Of a stretch of 64,000 bases of DNA, positions 54,201 through 63,571 are shown piece after piece (position 1 is the first letter of the stretch; every line of letters begins with the position of its first letter). The notes under the pieces are model-generated. The model did no database searches. It was not told where the DNA came from and saw only the letters and a list, made by a program, of their open reading frames with translations. Both the position numbers and the translations under genes were made by a program. Source of the stretch: Apostichopus japonicus (taxonomy: Eukaryota > Echinodermata > Holothuroidea > Aspidochirotida > Stichopodidae); assembly GCF_037975245.1 (NCBI RefSeq), contig NC_092561.1, forward strand, positions 4,080,001 through 4,144,000. The letters are read 5' to 3'.

Positions 54201-56090
54201 TTTCCATTCCGACCTAAGCAAAATTACCGTTGTAACTATAATTATTTCAAAAAAAAATCGTAAATGGGTCAACCACAGGTCGGTTGTGTGTAGCAATGAC
54301 ACAATTACAGAAAACTACATACGAAAACACGAAATTGTGTTTTCTAATTGTAATTTGTTGGACCACTTATAAAATGATATAACATTTGGTTGTATATTGT
54401 TTTGTATTTTTTGCAGAAAGAGATCAAAATGCAGATGAAAGATAAAAGTAGCATTCAGTCAATTAGGCCTTACTGTAAATGAAGCAAACAATCCGTCGTT
54501 TGATTTGACATTGGTCAACAAGTCCTAGAGTTCTATTTTTTATCATTTGGTTTTCTATTTCTTTGTTCACAGCTTCCTCCAAGCGTGAATCCAAATTTAA
54601 AACCATGCTTGCATTCCATAAAACCTTATAACCCTACTTATGGCTACAGTTTAGATCATGTTACGTTCCTGAAAAAAACAGTTGCTATTATCCAGGGCTC
54701 TCTCTTGTATAGCATAACTGCTTAGTCATCTTTACTCGGCCACAGCTAATAAACATAATTACACAGAAGATATTATAGCAATCTAACACCCTGGTATATA
54801 TACCCACTTTGAAAGCATGTACGATGTACTGTTACTGTTGGAAGCCTTCATAAATTTGTATCCATTGTAATGGTGCAGTATGGTGAAGTATGGTGCAGTA
54901 TGGTGAAGTATGGTGAAGTATGGTGTAGTATGGTGAAGTATGGCGCAGTATGCTGCAACTTTTGTCTATACCTATAAGAGCATTATACCGTTCATTCATG
55001 ATACTGATCAGCTTCATATATTTAACGACGATATCATCTGTCACAAAGTGATTTTGTTATAGTTCTTTACCTTATCATGTCCACCGAAAGCATCTGCTAT
55101 ATCCGATTCTTGAATAAAATCAGGAGTCACAACTATGTATCGTCCAGGTGATCCACATTGCGATGGTTTGAGTGTGAACGGCGCATGCGCACAAATACTT
55201 TGACTTTCTTCGTCATTTGCACCGATATAATCAACCCTGAGATCACTGTTCTCGAATGTTTCCCAAGACGCCGGTTCATAGCTGTCAGGGTTTGGCTGCC
55301 AAGACCCCGGCACTAAAATTCCAGCAGTTTTTACGTACAACCTGTGAAATCATGAAAGTTGATCAACTTACTCAAAAGTATCAGACCTTTCCCTGAAACA
55401 TAGCTTATAGGAAGACAGAAACGGAGAAAGAGAGAGAGAGAGGTGAGGGGAGGGGAGGGAGGGGAGGGGAGGGGAGGAGAGGGGTGGGGGGTTGTGGGGA
55501 GATACGTAGAATGGTTATAGGGAAGGGTAGGAGCATTCAGAATACAACTAAATTTATGTGGATAAACTTTAAAATAGAAGTAGACAACTCAATTCAGTTT
55601 AAAACAAGGTGAACGTAAGTATGTTTCTTTAATGGATGGTTTAATTCACCAGTAAAGGTTGCTTTCTAACCTTTCTTGATTTTAGAGCAGTAATGTAAAT
55701 TTGACTGAGTAAATGGTAAGGATTGTTATGATGCTGGAAATATATACATAATATTAACAAAATCAATACTATATATTGTAGTCATATTGAATAGGAGTGC
55801 CTATAGAAGGTAATCATACAAGGCTAAGATGAATTGTAACACTGAATAGGTCTTACTCACCCAGTCAGCTGATGTAAATATCTTGAAAAACTCGTCACTA
55901 CCTCCTTTACAGACTCTAGTAACTCTGGGTCTTCCTCGACGTTTGTTCCTATGGCAACCACAAGGTCGGTATAACCGCCATCCGGGGAAACTTTCACTCG
56001 CGACCTGGTCTCGAATTTAGCGTAGTCTAGACTATAAACGGTACCTATTATTACCCATAACCATACTAACTTTAGAAATAAATTGAACAT
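38341..56090 (-). CDS. CLCA: CLCA-family protein (calcium-activated chloride channel regulator), full 16-exon gene
   Basis: Sixteen exons joined by GT-AG introns give one 3456-bp frame (1151 residues) with every phase consistent. Exons: 55861-56090, 55071-55341, 53201-53330, 50431-50570, 49232-49342, 48644-48799, 47543-47729, 46940-47076, 46015-46168, 45412-45650, 45055-45229, 42069-42238, 41667-41847, 40628-40756, 39982-40161 and 38341-39206. The order is signal peptide (cut near residue 20), CLCA N-domain with the metalloprotease-like region (to about 290), VWA domain (about 322-505), beta-sandwich domains, fibronectin-III-like domain (about 764-890), transmembrane helix 932-953 and a 198-residue cytoplasmic tail. 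Family members are secreted or surface proteins that cleave themselves and tune TMEM16A chloride channels through the VWA domain. The VWA metal site is intact (D330-S332-S334, T404, D435). The zinc motif is not: HExxH reads R171-E-W-A-K175. Confidence 0.95.
39725..39962. repeat. CAACAG/CAACAT trinucleotide tract
   Basis: About 240 bp of mixed CAA, CAG, TAA and CAT triplets in CLCA intron 15, ending about 20 bp from the donor of exon 15. Confidence 0.95.
39982..40161 (-). CDS. CLCA: CLCA exon 15: FN3-like domain, part 2
   Basis: Residues 804-864, with FRYNVRYSRSFDEL matching the HKYIIRIS strand of vertebrate CLCAs. Acceptor CCATCTTTTAG, donor AG|GTAAGA. Confidence 0.9.
40628..40756 (-). CDS. 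CLCA: CLCA exon 14: FN3-like domain, part 1
   Basis: Residues 761-804, with AKVTDLRIE and FTSPGNDLMDGQG. These match ITDLKAE and WTAPGDDYDHG of the family. Acceptor TTCTCGCAG, donor AG|GTAGGA. Confidence 0.92.
40925..41412. repeat. 27-bp minisatellite, about 18 copies
   Basis: The unit is GACTAAGGGCTGTTTGTAGT followed by GCAGCTA, with variants. It is in CLCA intron 13. The leucine/alanine-rich open frame over it is an artefact. Confidence 0.93.
41667..41847 (-). CDS. CLCA: CLCA exon 13
   Basis: Residues 701-761. It begins VLVEGVNG (RALGGVN in relatives), passes a charged Ser-rich loop, and ends FQRVIDAGSFKCVGVVDCDG, the extracellular beta-strand before the FN3-like part. Acceptor ACATCGGCAG, donor G|GTAAGT. 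Confidence 0.9.
42069..42238 (-). CDS. CLCA: CLCA exon 12
   Basis: Residues 644-700, with the family hallmark LYDDGVGADVKANDGVYSAF (LLDNGAGADATKDDGVYS in vertebrates). Acceptor ATGTTTATAG, donor AAG|GTATGC. Confidence 0.95.
42895..44503. repeat. 50-bp minisatellite, about 32 copies, with higher-order structure
   Basis: The unit is TGTACTTAAGCCACACTGTA followed by CGTAATGATACTGTTTGTAT and GTGATTACAA. Shortened variant units (CACACAGGTACTG near 42967 and 43458; ATTATATACTTAAG near 43881 and 44428) recur about 490-550 bp apart. That points to duplication of blocks of about ten units. It is in CLCA intron 11. Confidence 0.95.
45055..45229 (-). CDS. CLCA: CLCA exon 11
   Basis: Residues 586-644. 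PGIWTLTITN (VGTWKYSLQ in relatives) begins the beta-sandwich after VWA. Acceptor CATATTACAG, donor G|GTAATT. Confidence 0.92.
45412..45650 (-). CDS. CLCA: CLCA exon 10
   Basis: Residues 506-585, including the VDPSVVGDILFLVGA strand that matches VDSTVGKDTLFLITW. Acceptor TTCGTTTCAG, donor ATG|GTAAGA. Confidence 0.92.
46015..46168 (-). CDS. CLCA: CLCA exon 9: end of VWA domain
   Basis: Residues 455-506, with TIHTVAVGPEVDDDLELLAT, the last VWA strand and helix. Acceptor ATTATTTCAG, donor T|GTAAGT. Confidence 0.94.
46940..47076 (-). CDS. CLCA: CLCA exon 8: VWA, third metal-site loop
   Basis: Residues 409-454, with IVISDGKE giving D435 of the metal-ion site. Acceptor TACGTACAG, donor AAG|GTATAC. 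Confidence 0.93.
47543..47729 (-). CDS. CLCA: CLCA exon 7: VWA, second metal-site loop
   Basis: Residues 347-409, with KLGIVEFNEES and TGRTSIGAG, which gives T404 of the metal-ion site. Acceptor TGTTCCCGTAG, donor G|GTATAT. Confidence 0.94.
48644..48799 (-). CDS. CLCA: CLCA exon 6: VWA start with DxSxS
   Basis: Residues 295-346, ending the linker and opening the VWA fold: VVLVLDKSSSMA gives D330, S332 and S334. Acceptor TATTTTACAAG, donor CAG|GTATAT. Confidence 0.95.
49232..49342 (-). CDS. CLCA: CLCA exon 5
   Basis: Residues 258-294, with the family motif EAPNQQNRQC and the SAWE end. Acceptor TATATTTTAG, donor GAA|GTATGT. Confidence 0.93.
49610..50408 (+). pseudogene. Non-LTR retrotransposon fragment (reverse transcriptase 3' part) with CAG tail
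   Basis: From 49630 the frame reads LLYADDTTLIARS, the YADD catalytic box of a reverse transcriptase. After a frameshift near 49828 it continues in another frame (49839-50051) with LYGAESWALKQND and, past a stop, WVWRRMLQVSW, typical of the end of LINE ORF2. The piece ends in about seven CAG triplets (50386-50408). It is dead, truncated at its 5' side and antisense to CLCA, in intron 4. Confidence 0.85.
50431..50570 (-). CDS. CLCA: CLCA exon 4
   Basis: Residues 211-257, a Cys-containing stretch ending ARYASIMYRPYVEG, which aligns with KASIMFAQHVDSI. Acceptor TTCATTGTAG, donor GGG|GTAAGT. Confidence 0.92.
51831..52432. mobile_element. hAT-like non-autonomous element, 14-bp TIR and perfect 8-bp TSD
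   Basis: ATCACACA at 51823-51830 and 52433-52440. Both ends read CAGTGGCGGCGCCA inward. G-runs lie at the left end and C-runs at the right end. The 602-bp interior has no transposase. It is in CLCA intron 3. Confidence 0.9.
52468..52815. repeat. 55-bp minisatellite, about 6 copies
   Basis: The unit is CTCGCAGGGTTTTAATCGAC followed by CCCTATAGCTAGCAACTCCG and TAACTAAATGTGTGA. It starts just beyond the transposon at 51831-52432, in the same intron. Confidence 0.95.
53201..53330 (-). CDS. CLCA: CLCA exon 3: metalloprotease-motif exon, REWAK instead of HExxH
   Basis: Residues 168-211. It reads ALIREWAKYRWGIFDE, where vertebrate CLCA1 has FVHEWAHLRWGVFDEY. The catalytic Glu (E172), Gly179 and Asp182 of HExxHxxxGxxDE remain, but both zinc histidines are Arg171 (CGT) and Lys175 (AAA). 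Acceptor GACCTCACAG, donor G|GTGAGT. Confidence 0.93.
53545..55070. other. CLCA: CLCA intron 2, low-complexity tracts only
   Basis: Contains a poly-G run near 53563-53577, a CA-rich tract near 54008-54030 and a tandem stretch of about ten 10-bp units (TATGGTGAAG type) at 54868-54960. No exon supported. Confidence 0.6.
55071..55341 (-). CDS. CLCA: CLCA exon 2: N-domain
   Basis: Residues 77-167, including LYVKTAGILVPGSW and CGSPGRYIVVTPDFI, which match VAILIPETW and CGEKGERIHLTPDFI. Acceptor TGATTTCACAG, donor AAG|GTAAAG. Confidence 0.93.
55425..55500. repeat. GA/GGGGA purine tract
   Basis: GAGAGAG followed by GGGGAGGGGAGG-type repeats, about 75 bp, in CLCA intron 1. Confidence 0.9.
55861..56090 (-). 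CDS. CLCA: CLCA exon 1: signal peptide and start of N-domain
   Basis: ATG at 56088-56090. Residues 1-20 form a signal peptide (hydrophobic LVWLWVIIG core, cut near VYS-LD). DGGYTDLVVAIGTNVEEDPE then matches NGYEGIVVAIDPNVPEDE. Donor GG|GTGAGT. Confidence 0.93.
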
Positions 56091-57186
56091 CGTGAGAGCT
56101 ACGAATGTTTTTTTCCGACAGTAAAGATAAATTGAAGAAAACTACTATCAGATTAGTGTTATTATACCTGCCTTCCTGTCGAATTCACTTCTTGTTCAAA
56201 ATGGTTCGTTTAGTGGATTTCATACGTAATTACACATAGAATATTGACGCAATAGACTTCGGAGGACTTATGTGCTTCCTCCTTCAAGTTCACTATAGTA
56301 AACCAAACTACTTCAAGTTCACTACTTCCTCCTTCAAGTTCACTATAGTAAACCAAACTACTTCCCATAAAACGTGATCCCTCTGCGAAGTAGCCTATGT
56401 ATTAGACACAAAGGAGTGGTGCATACACATCGCTACTTCCCAACGTGCTCCCCCTGTGAAGTAGCCTATGTATTAGACACAAAGCAGTGGTACATACACA
56501 TCGCACAATACCTAGTTCGTCTCATGTATGCCTTTGTTAAACTCAACCTTGTAAAGTTACAGCAAATACATAAACCAGTCGCCCCTTCATGTTGTTGGAC
56601 TGAAGGAATTCCAGATTGGGAGTTTTCCAAAGTTTATCAATAAAAACAAGGTGTGATTACAATATCACAGATACCCCACACAATCTCATCGAGTGACAGG
56701 TACCTGCTTGCTTATCCAATCAATATATCTACAGTGCGAATCACTGTTTGAGTTCTAGTCCGAGCAGTTAGTCACCGACCGACTCGAGGTTAGTTTTATC
56801 CACCTGAATTTATTCCAGCTTTAACTCGGTTATATTATCTTGTATAGTGTCAAGCCGCGTCACAGCATCACCAACACCAGCCGTATATGAAATGAACTAC
56901 ACAATTTGAGAATAACAGTTTGCACGGAACGTCCAACAAAATATCAAGTTTTAATCTATTTGTTAACACGGTGAGCATTCAAAGTTGATGAAGCGTGAAA
57001 TAGTGTAAGAATTGTTTTTCACTGAGTTACTTTACGTACGTAGGAAGGTGTTTTACCATAGTAACTTGATGATATTGACACACCATAATTATGGACGCCA
57101 TAGTTACACATATCATACATGTACCGAACTATGTGTGTATGTGTGTGGGTCTGCATATAAAGGACCTACTGTATATGTGTATAATG
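56091..57186. other. CLCA upstream region with two short direct repeats
   Basis: AAGTTCACTATAGTAAACCA occurs at about 56285 and 56335. A block of about 80 bp with AAGTAGCCTATGTATTAGAC occurs at about 56388 and 56459. The CLCA promoter should lie here, but no TATA box stands out. Confidence 0.5.
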
Positions 57187-57190
57187 TTAA

Positions 57191-57760
57191 AGGATTGGTT
57201 CAGTTGTCATACATGTTTATGTTATATGAAAGAGGACAATAAAAGAAACACAATGGTGAAAAACTGTTCAAATATCTTTTTTGGTTAAAGAGATATTCAA
57301 GTGTAAAGTTTTATCAGATTGTGTAGAAACTGCTGAAATCTGACTAGCTGTGATGTCACATCCTCACATTCCTGAAAAGTCTTTGTTTTTTTCTCTAAAT
57401 ATTTTGTGAGATTTCATGACTTTCAACCAAAAGATATGTCAGGAGATCTCATATTTGTAAAAGGAAGTATTTGAGATGAAACATATGAAGAATTTTTGAT
57501 TATATTATTTTCAAATGTGGTAAAAAATGTAAATAATTTTTAAAGAAATATATTCACAAATGTTAAGGAAGTGAGGATGTGACGTCACACCCTCACAGTA
57601 GGTCTTTTTACACCAGTCGTTTCCAAAGAAATTTTGATATCTTCAAAGTGTCATATCTCCTTAACAGAGCATGCTATCATGGTAGTTTCTTCACTGTTCT
57701 TTTTGTCTTTGTTGTGCTCTTTCATACAAAATAGACATGTCAAACACCTGAACCAATCCT
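57191..57760. mobile_element. MITE with long terminal inverted repeats flanked by TTAA
   Basis: AGGATTGGTTCAG at the left and CTGAACCAATCCT at the right are flanked by TTAA at 57187-57190 and 57761-57764. The similarity continues about 45 bp inward, to ATGAAAGAG/CTCTTTCAT. A second, inner inverted pair (TGTGATGTCACATCCTCAC near 57348, inverse near 57573) is also present. The flank fits a piggyBac TTAA site, or TA if the terminus is read two bases further out. No coding. Confidence 0.7.
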
Positions 57761-57904
57761 TTAATTATATATCACTAAAATGAATTTGGATTTCTAGCAG
57801 GTGGTTGCTACTTCAACAGTGCGAACGCGAAAAGTCAAAACATGCAGTACATGGTTGATCCATTTATTAAATACACTGGGCCGGATTTATCATAGCTGTA
57901 TGGG

Positions 57905-58065
57905 CTAGATTGTCCGGAGCCGGAAGCTGGTCACTTCGCTCAACAACCATTTCGCCCAACTGCCATTTCGACCAACTTTACCATTTCGCCCAACCTTGTT
58001 AGTCATTTCGCCCAACCAGCATGGTCATTTCGCCCAACCTTGCTGGTTATTTCGACCAACATTGA
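57905..58065. repeat. Degenerate repeats of about 25 bp (CATTTCGCCCAACC)
   Basis: About six imperfect copies of a unit with CATTTCGCCCAACCTTGCTG. No gene in the flanking sequence. Confidence 0.75.
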
Positions 58066-58069
58066 TTAA

Positions 58070-60960
58070 ATATTATAACAATATAACGGATGGGGATACT
58101 TCTATGGGTTTGGTCAATTTAATAAGGAAGAGACCGATTCCCCTTTGTTTGTATAACATTAGATTAACACTATATAGGTTTTTGGGAGTCCGCATAGATC
58201 GGAAGGCGAAAAAGACATCTATATAGATAAAGCATGTTTTTTTTTTGGTATATGTCATCATGCCTCTTTATATCACATTCCTAATGAAAAGTTTATACCG
58301 AATTATATTCATCGATCGAAAGTTGATATCTTTAATGTACCTTAAGTGCGCTACGTCTAACGCCGTATATGGGTACACACTATAGCGGAGCGTATGATTC
58401 AAAATGAAATCACAACTATATACTGTCTTGTTTGGGATTGACACAGTGTCTGCTTGTATAGTGCATAATATATATTATAAAGAGGAACCGAATAACTGGA
58501 ATGGGAGGAATAGGGCAAAATCATGACCTATTGTGTAAAAAAATTATGATCTGTATTATAATACGTAAACTATAGCAGTGACTCATTCGCATATGCAATC
58601 GGGTATTCAATGCGCATTGTATAAAGATAAATATCGCAAGCTTGCCTTGCACAATCAATTCAGTCTCGCCGAGTGGTTCAGGTGGGTCGATTCTTGGTAA
58701 AGTATACAGTACTAACTAGTGTCGTAAATTCTTTTGTCTGTGTGGATTTACATAGTTTGGCTATATATACTTTTTCTTTCTTACCGAGTGGGTTGTGATT
58801 TAGCTTGTCTTTTTGTTTGCTTATTCAACGATATTTGGTATTCAACCAATTTATACAACGTAGTATTGCATTTCAAAAAACTAAGTAAGATGTATCAGTG
58901 AACGACATTGGATTTTTTTTTTTCAAACTGGAGACAAGTGTCTTTCGAAACTTTAAGTTTGTTTTCTCGAATTCTATTTTCGTAACGAAAACAGTTTTAA
59001 CTTCCAAATTGTCACTTCTGTTTTATCTGTAAATTGTTTGTTTTATTTACTGCGTCTTTTAAATTTTAGATTTCTTGTAATAGCCAGCCACAATTTTGAG
59101 GGAGGAAAAAAAAATCGACTTTTCTACCAAAATCCTACGAATTTCTACGTAACTATAATATCTATAAACATCGCCTTTGCATTGAATTTCGACATTTTGA
59201 TGAATGCAATGGGAATTTCGAATTGCATTCTAAAAAGGTCGACTTCCCATTGCTATCGAAATTATTACTTTCCATGACGGATTGTGCACGCAAGCTGTCA
59301 AAATGTCGGCGTCTCATGAAGCTTGGAATTTTATGTCGAAAATGTCGAAAGAAAAAAAAAAAAGCAATGAGATTAGGCTAGCGGTGAGAATGCCTACACA
59401 AGACTATTAAGTAGGATAAGCGCCATACAAGTGCTACAGTAGAGCAGATGATTCGTATGCTGCTCCGTAGTAGATTAGAGTTCCTAATATATAGAGACTA
59501 TCTCTATAAAGGAACTCTCCAGTAGATTGCATCAAACGGTCCTCTATATTGATGACAATGTGTTTGAAGTCCTATCTGACATCAGCGATTTACGTTGAAA
59601 ATATATGGGCGGCCATTCCCGCAAATAATACAAATAATTTCCCTTAAAATTTTTAAATAAATTGCGAAATCAATTCACTATCAGATCAAACCAAAATTGT
59701 GAGAGCAAAAAAAAAAAAAAAATTCTAAAAACAAATATATTATCGCCAAATCAAATCCTTTAACGAGTAAAAGTTGTGTTTCCAAATTATATAGATATTT
59801 CAAGATTAATCAGAAATTCCCCCAAATCAAATTAATTACGTACTGACCGCTTACAAAAAGAGGGCGTCTGTTACAAACAAATTTTTGCCAACAAGAAATA
59901 AAATATGTTTTGAAAGACATTGAGGAGTATGCAAGCATGTATACTTACAACAAAATAACCTTTAAACTATGACCTTGTTTTGGATTTGGGAGGGGATCTG
60001 CAAGACAAGGGCTCACCCTGTGGTACGTTCCACAAAATATTTGACACAAAATTGCGCTAAAAACACTTTTACGAAGTCCAGATACTATGAATTAGGGACA
60101 CGAACACAAGAAAGTATAAGAGAGGTTGTCTTTAAAAATGAATCTAACCAGTGTCTCTTTGTGTAAACAAACATCTTAACATAAATACATTACTTACCGG
60201 TATACTTTAACGTTAACCTAGCACGAGGAGATAATTTTTAAGAAAAGTCACCCAGGAAAGAACTGCATGGGCACAAACAACCGAACGACTGATCCGCTCT
60301 CAACCCCGTCCCCTTGCATCGAGACTGTGACTGTGTGATCATCGTCAGGTGTGTATCACGATTCCACTCGAAGGGGAACACATGGTCTTTTTAAAAGGCC
60401 GAGAAGCGGAGATACCTCCTGTTGACCGGCTGCCGCTGGGCTCCTCGTCGGAGTGTCACATCCCGCAGGGAAGTCGGCGTTCGCTAGAGTTATAGAGAAG
60501 GTGTGGCTGGAAGCTTCAGGAAAATAGCAGTTCAGGATGAGAATATGTCCAAAAAGTTGTAGCAAAAGAGAAGCAAGTAATAATCAAAATGCAGACGGGT
60601 TGATAATATAAAGAAAGGCCGGATTGGTTCTTCCGGTGTAGGCAGACCTCATAGTTATTTTAACGTGGCGTACACGGACAGACTTGTGCCACTCGGAGAA
60701 GAGAACGAGCCACTTCTAACTTAATTTGACCTTTAAAAATCAAACCTCTGATTCCGGGGAGGGGGTCTGCGAGACAAAAGGGTGTTTACCTTGGGGTACC
60801 TTCCCACCAAGTTTGAAAAAAAAAATGGCCCAGCCGTTTTGTAGGAGTTTTCGGCACAAAATTGGACACATCCACCCAACCACACACACGCATAATGTAG
60901 GCCTACACACGTTTTGACCACTCCCTCAGCCACAGACGTCCGGTCACTCAGGGGTGCCCA
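58070..60960. other. Intergenic, no gene recognised
   Basis: AT-rich, with A-runs (59351-59362, 59707-59721). Related repeat fragments sit near 59990-60070 and 60728-60860, sharing AGACAA, GGTAC and CACAAAATTG landmarks in the same order. The minus-strand frame at 60356-60565 has no recognisable domain. Confidence 0.45.
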
Positions 60961-61561
60961 CAAGGGCGGCGGAAGCACTTTTAATCTGGGGGGGGCACCG
61001 ACATCAAAGGGCACTTTGCAGAAATTCGATTGGACTGATGCAGCCTTATATTTAGTACCCTTTATAACTCTTATTGTATTATCTTATTTGCGTATACACA
61101 TCACTCCATAAACGCCCCCCCCCCCCCCCCAAGGAAAAATGCATACTAGCACTGCAATATCCAATGTGCAAATTGGGAAACAAGGAACAAGTTTTCTTTT
61201 GAGACAAAATGAGGTGACATCATGCTAGTTGCTAATGTAGGAATCTTCTGAATTAGAGTTTATTTCTTGTTAATATCTTAACAATTTTTTTCCATTCGAA
61301 ATAGCTTTGAGTTTGACCCACAGGCGTAGCCAGGATTTGCAAAGTTATATGCACGACTATCTGAGCGGAGCGCCACCATCGGTTGGCGCGGAGCGTACAA
61401 GAAAATTTTTGGTTTTACAAACCCCTCAGATGGCCGGAAACGGCCCTTCTCGAGACACTTGAGACACCTCAATTTTTATGTAGAAAAAGGGCACATTTTT
61501 AACCTGAGGAAAAGTGGGGGGGGCACGTGCCCCCTGTGCCCCCCCGGTTCCGCCGCCCTTG
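60961..61561. mobile_element. hAT-like non-autonomous element, 14-bp TIR and perfect 8-bp TSD
   Basis: GGTGCCCA at 60953-60960 and 61562-61569. Both ends read CAAGGGCGGCGGAA inward, a perfect 14-bp match. A poly-C run lies near 61117-61130. The hairpin module copy C lies inside, next to a CAGGCGTAGCCAGGATTTG sequence that looks like the terminus of another, nested element. Confidence 0.88.
61356..61460 (+). repeat. Copy C of the hairpin module
   Basis: Reads TATCTGAGCGGAGCGCCACC, a short loop, TTGGCGCGGAGCGTACAAG, AAAATTTTTGG, then GATGGCCGGAAACGGCCC. It is the copy with the most intact pairing and boxes. Confidence 0.85.
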
Positions 61562-61569
61562 GGTGCCCA

Positions 61570-62955
61570 ACCATAAGTGGCCCCTGAGAGTAGCTACGCA
61601 GGATAATTAATGATTACCATGGGAACTGTATGGCCCACAGAAATTGTGATCTGGCTCAACTTGAAAAGGAACTACAATATCTCTCCGTATGGGAGCGACG
61701 AGATGCAAACCACATCGAATTTAAAACGGTTAAATTAGTTTCCTACCCTGAAAGACGTTTTTTCCACCCTCAAAATGTAACTTTCCTCCCTGTGATTTAG
61801 AAGAGTAACCTGAGGAGAAAACATCGTTTTTCCTGGAAGGAATCTAACGGGAGCCTCCTTTGATGGGAGGGCTGGGAGACCGTTAGAAGGGTGTAGGTAA
61901 GTAAAACAATTTTGGTACTTGACAGTTTTCAATTTGAAAATGGGTACGCCAAAAGCGACGTAATTTCAAGGGTACAGAAATGATCCACATTATTCGGAAT
62001 AATAAACTATGATCTATGATTACTTAGGACTGCGCTTATCGTGAAGCTGTTGATTGAGTTAGATGGCAAATTATGGTAAAGAATCATTATTTGAGTTAGG
62101 CCTTAAATGATTTTGGCAACCAGGTTCAGATCAAGCGTAAATTGGTCATGTACCTAATCCGCGATACCGTAAACAAAGCGTTACTATTTACTAGTTTGGC
62201 CGGAACGGTGAAATATCTACGTTTTGCACTCGGAATCGAAGAATTTGCTATTATAATAATATGATCGTTCAGTAAGTGTAAGCTATGCTAGACCTTTTAG
62301 TATCAGACCGTGGAGCTAACCTCAAACTCACAGCCGCATCGAATTTAAAATGTCAATGTACTTAGCATATACATAAGCCTATACGTAGATGCACAGCCGC
62401 CTAGCCAAATAAGCCTATGCTTAGCTAGTCTAGACTGGAGCATTGCAAAAGTTCTAGCCTAAACAGTTGTATTTATAACAATGTAACATCAGTAGCCTAG
62501 GCTATCAGTTTGTGTGATTATATCAGTGTTTTGATTCGTGAAAGACCAGGGTTTTGAAATCGTGAGATCTGCAAAGACTCCAATCTTATGTTCTTGAAAC
62601 ATTCGTATTAGCATTAATTATAGAAGGAAAGAAAATGTTACGAACTGTAGAGTAGGATGCAGTCAATCTGTATCCCACTAACTCATATTGCCAATTAAAG
62701 CTCATGCTGTACACAGTATACCGTATCAACTCAACTTGATAGCACTGTTAAAATATAAGGCATATTTATTTCTATGGCTCAATACATACCTTTGACTGCA
62801 TTCTGTTAACTAATCATTTGTGTTTGTTTCTTGTAGATGGGTGTTAGATTTTGAGAAATGTGCATCAATACTGATGTCAAAAGCAACCTGTCATAAATGA
62901 CCAGCATTAAGTGGACCTGATATAAACTATCTGCCTTCGTAGGTAAATGGTCACG
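61570..62955. other. Intergenic, nothing recognised
   Basis: No exon, RNA gene or repeat that I can support. It should include the promoter of the gene that begins at 62956. Confidence 0.4.
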
Positions 62956-63571
62956 ATGACATCTCCAAAGAGCAAAAGAGAGGCACCCACTTATGAAGTA
63001 AGCTTTCGATATGAACATTAAAATGGGAATCAAAACTGTATGCTAATGAACACCTGCATGGTTAATTTGATCATATCGAGGCTTCTCATTAAATATCAAG
63101 TGTATCCTAATGTGTGCACAATGTTATAGAGCTAAAGAATCTGTGTGATAGTCAAAAACAGTAATTTAGACTTTGCACACGTACTGTATGATAAAGGATT
63201 ATGGACACATCTTGGTATGATATTAAAGTGGATTTGAATGTGTTCGGTGTGTTTGATGTACAGTAAGCACTTTGCCAACCTTAATCAAAGTTGGAAGTAC
63301 AGAGGAAGCAAGACACAACAAAAGGCTTTTAACAACATTGTAAAAAATACATTTATACTGAAAATATTTGTTAACCATGCTAACAATTTCTTCATTGTTC
63401 AGCAAAATTTTATCAATATGTTGTCATAAATTATTTTTCAAGCATATTACCTTTTTTTATCATTTGTTATTTGTTTAGCTGGAAACCCTAAACTTGCTGC
63501 AAGTTGAAATGGAAAAGAGAGCTACAGAGCTTCAGCATATCAGACTAGGTCTATTTCCTTCAGCTGAAGAG
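62956..63571 (+). CDS. Start of an unidentified coiled-coil gene, partial at right edge
   Basis: Two exons join in phase 0: 62956-62997 (ATG, 14 codons, MTSPKSKREAPTYE, donor GTAAGC) and 63479-63571 (31 codons, acceptor TTGTTTAG, donor GTAGGT). The second reads LETLNLLQVEMEKRATELQH and then IRLGLFPSAEE, a heptad-like helix. I do not recognise the family. The gene would continue past 64000. The first exon is the less certain of the two. Confidence 0.5.

Noticed and set aside
62921..62926. TATAAA as promoter of the right-edge gene
   Set aside because: It lies only about 35 bp before the ATG, so the transcript would have almost no 5'-UTR.
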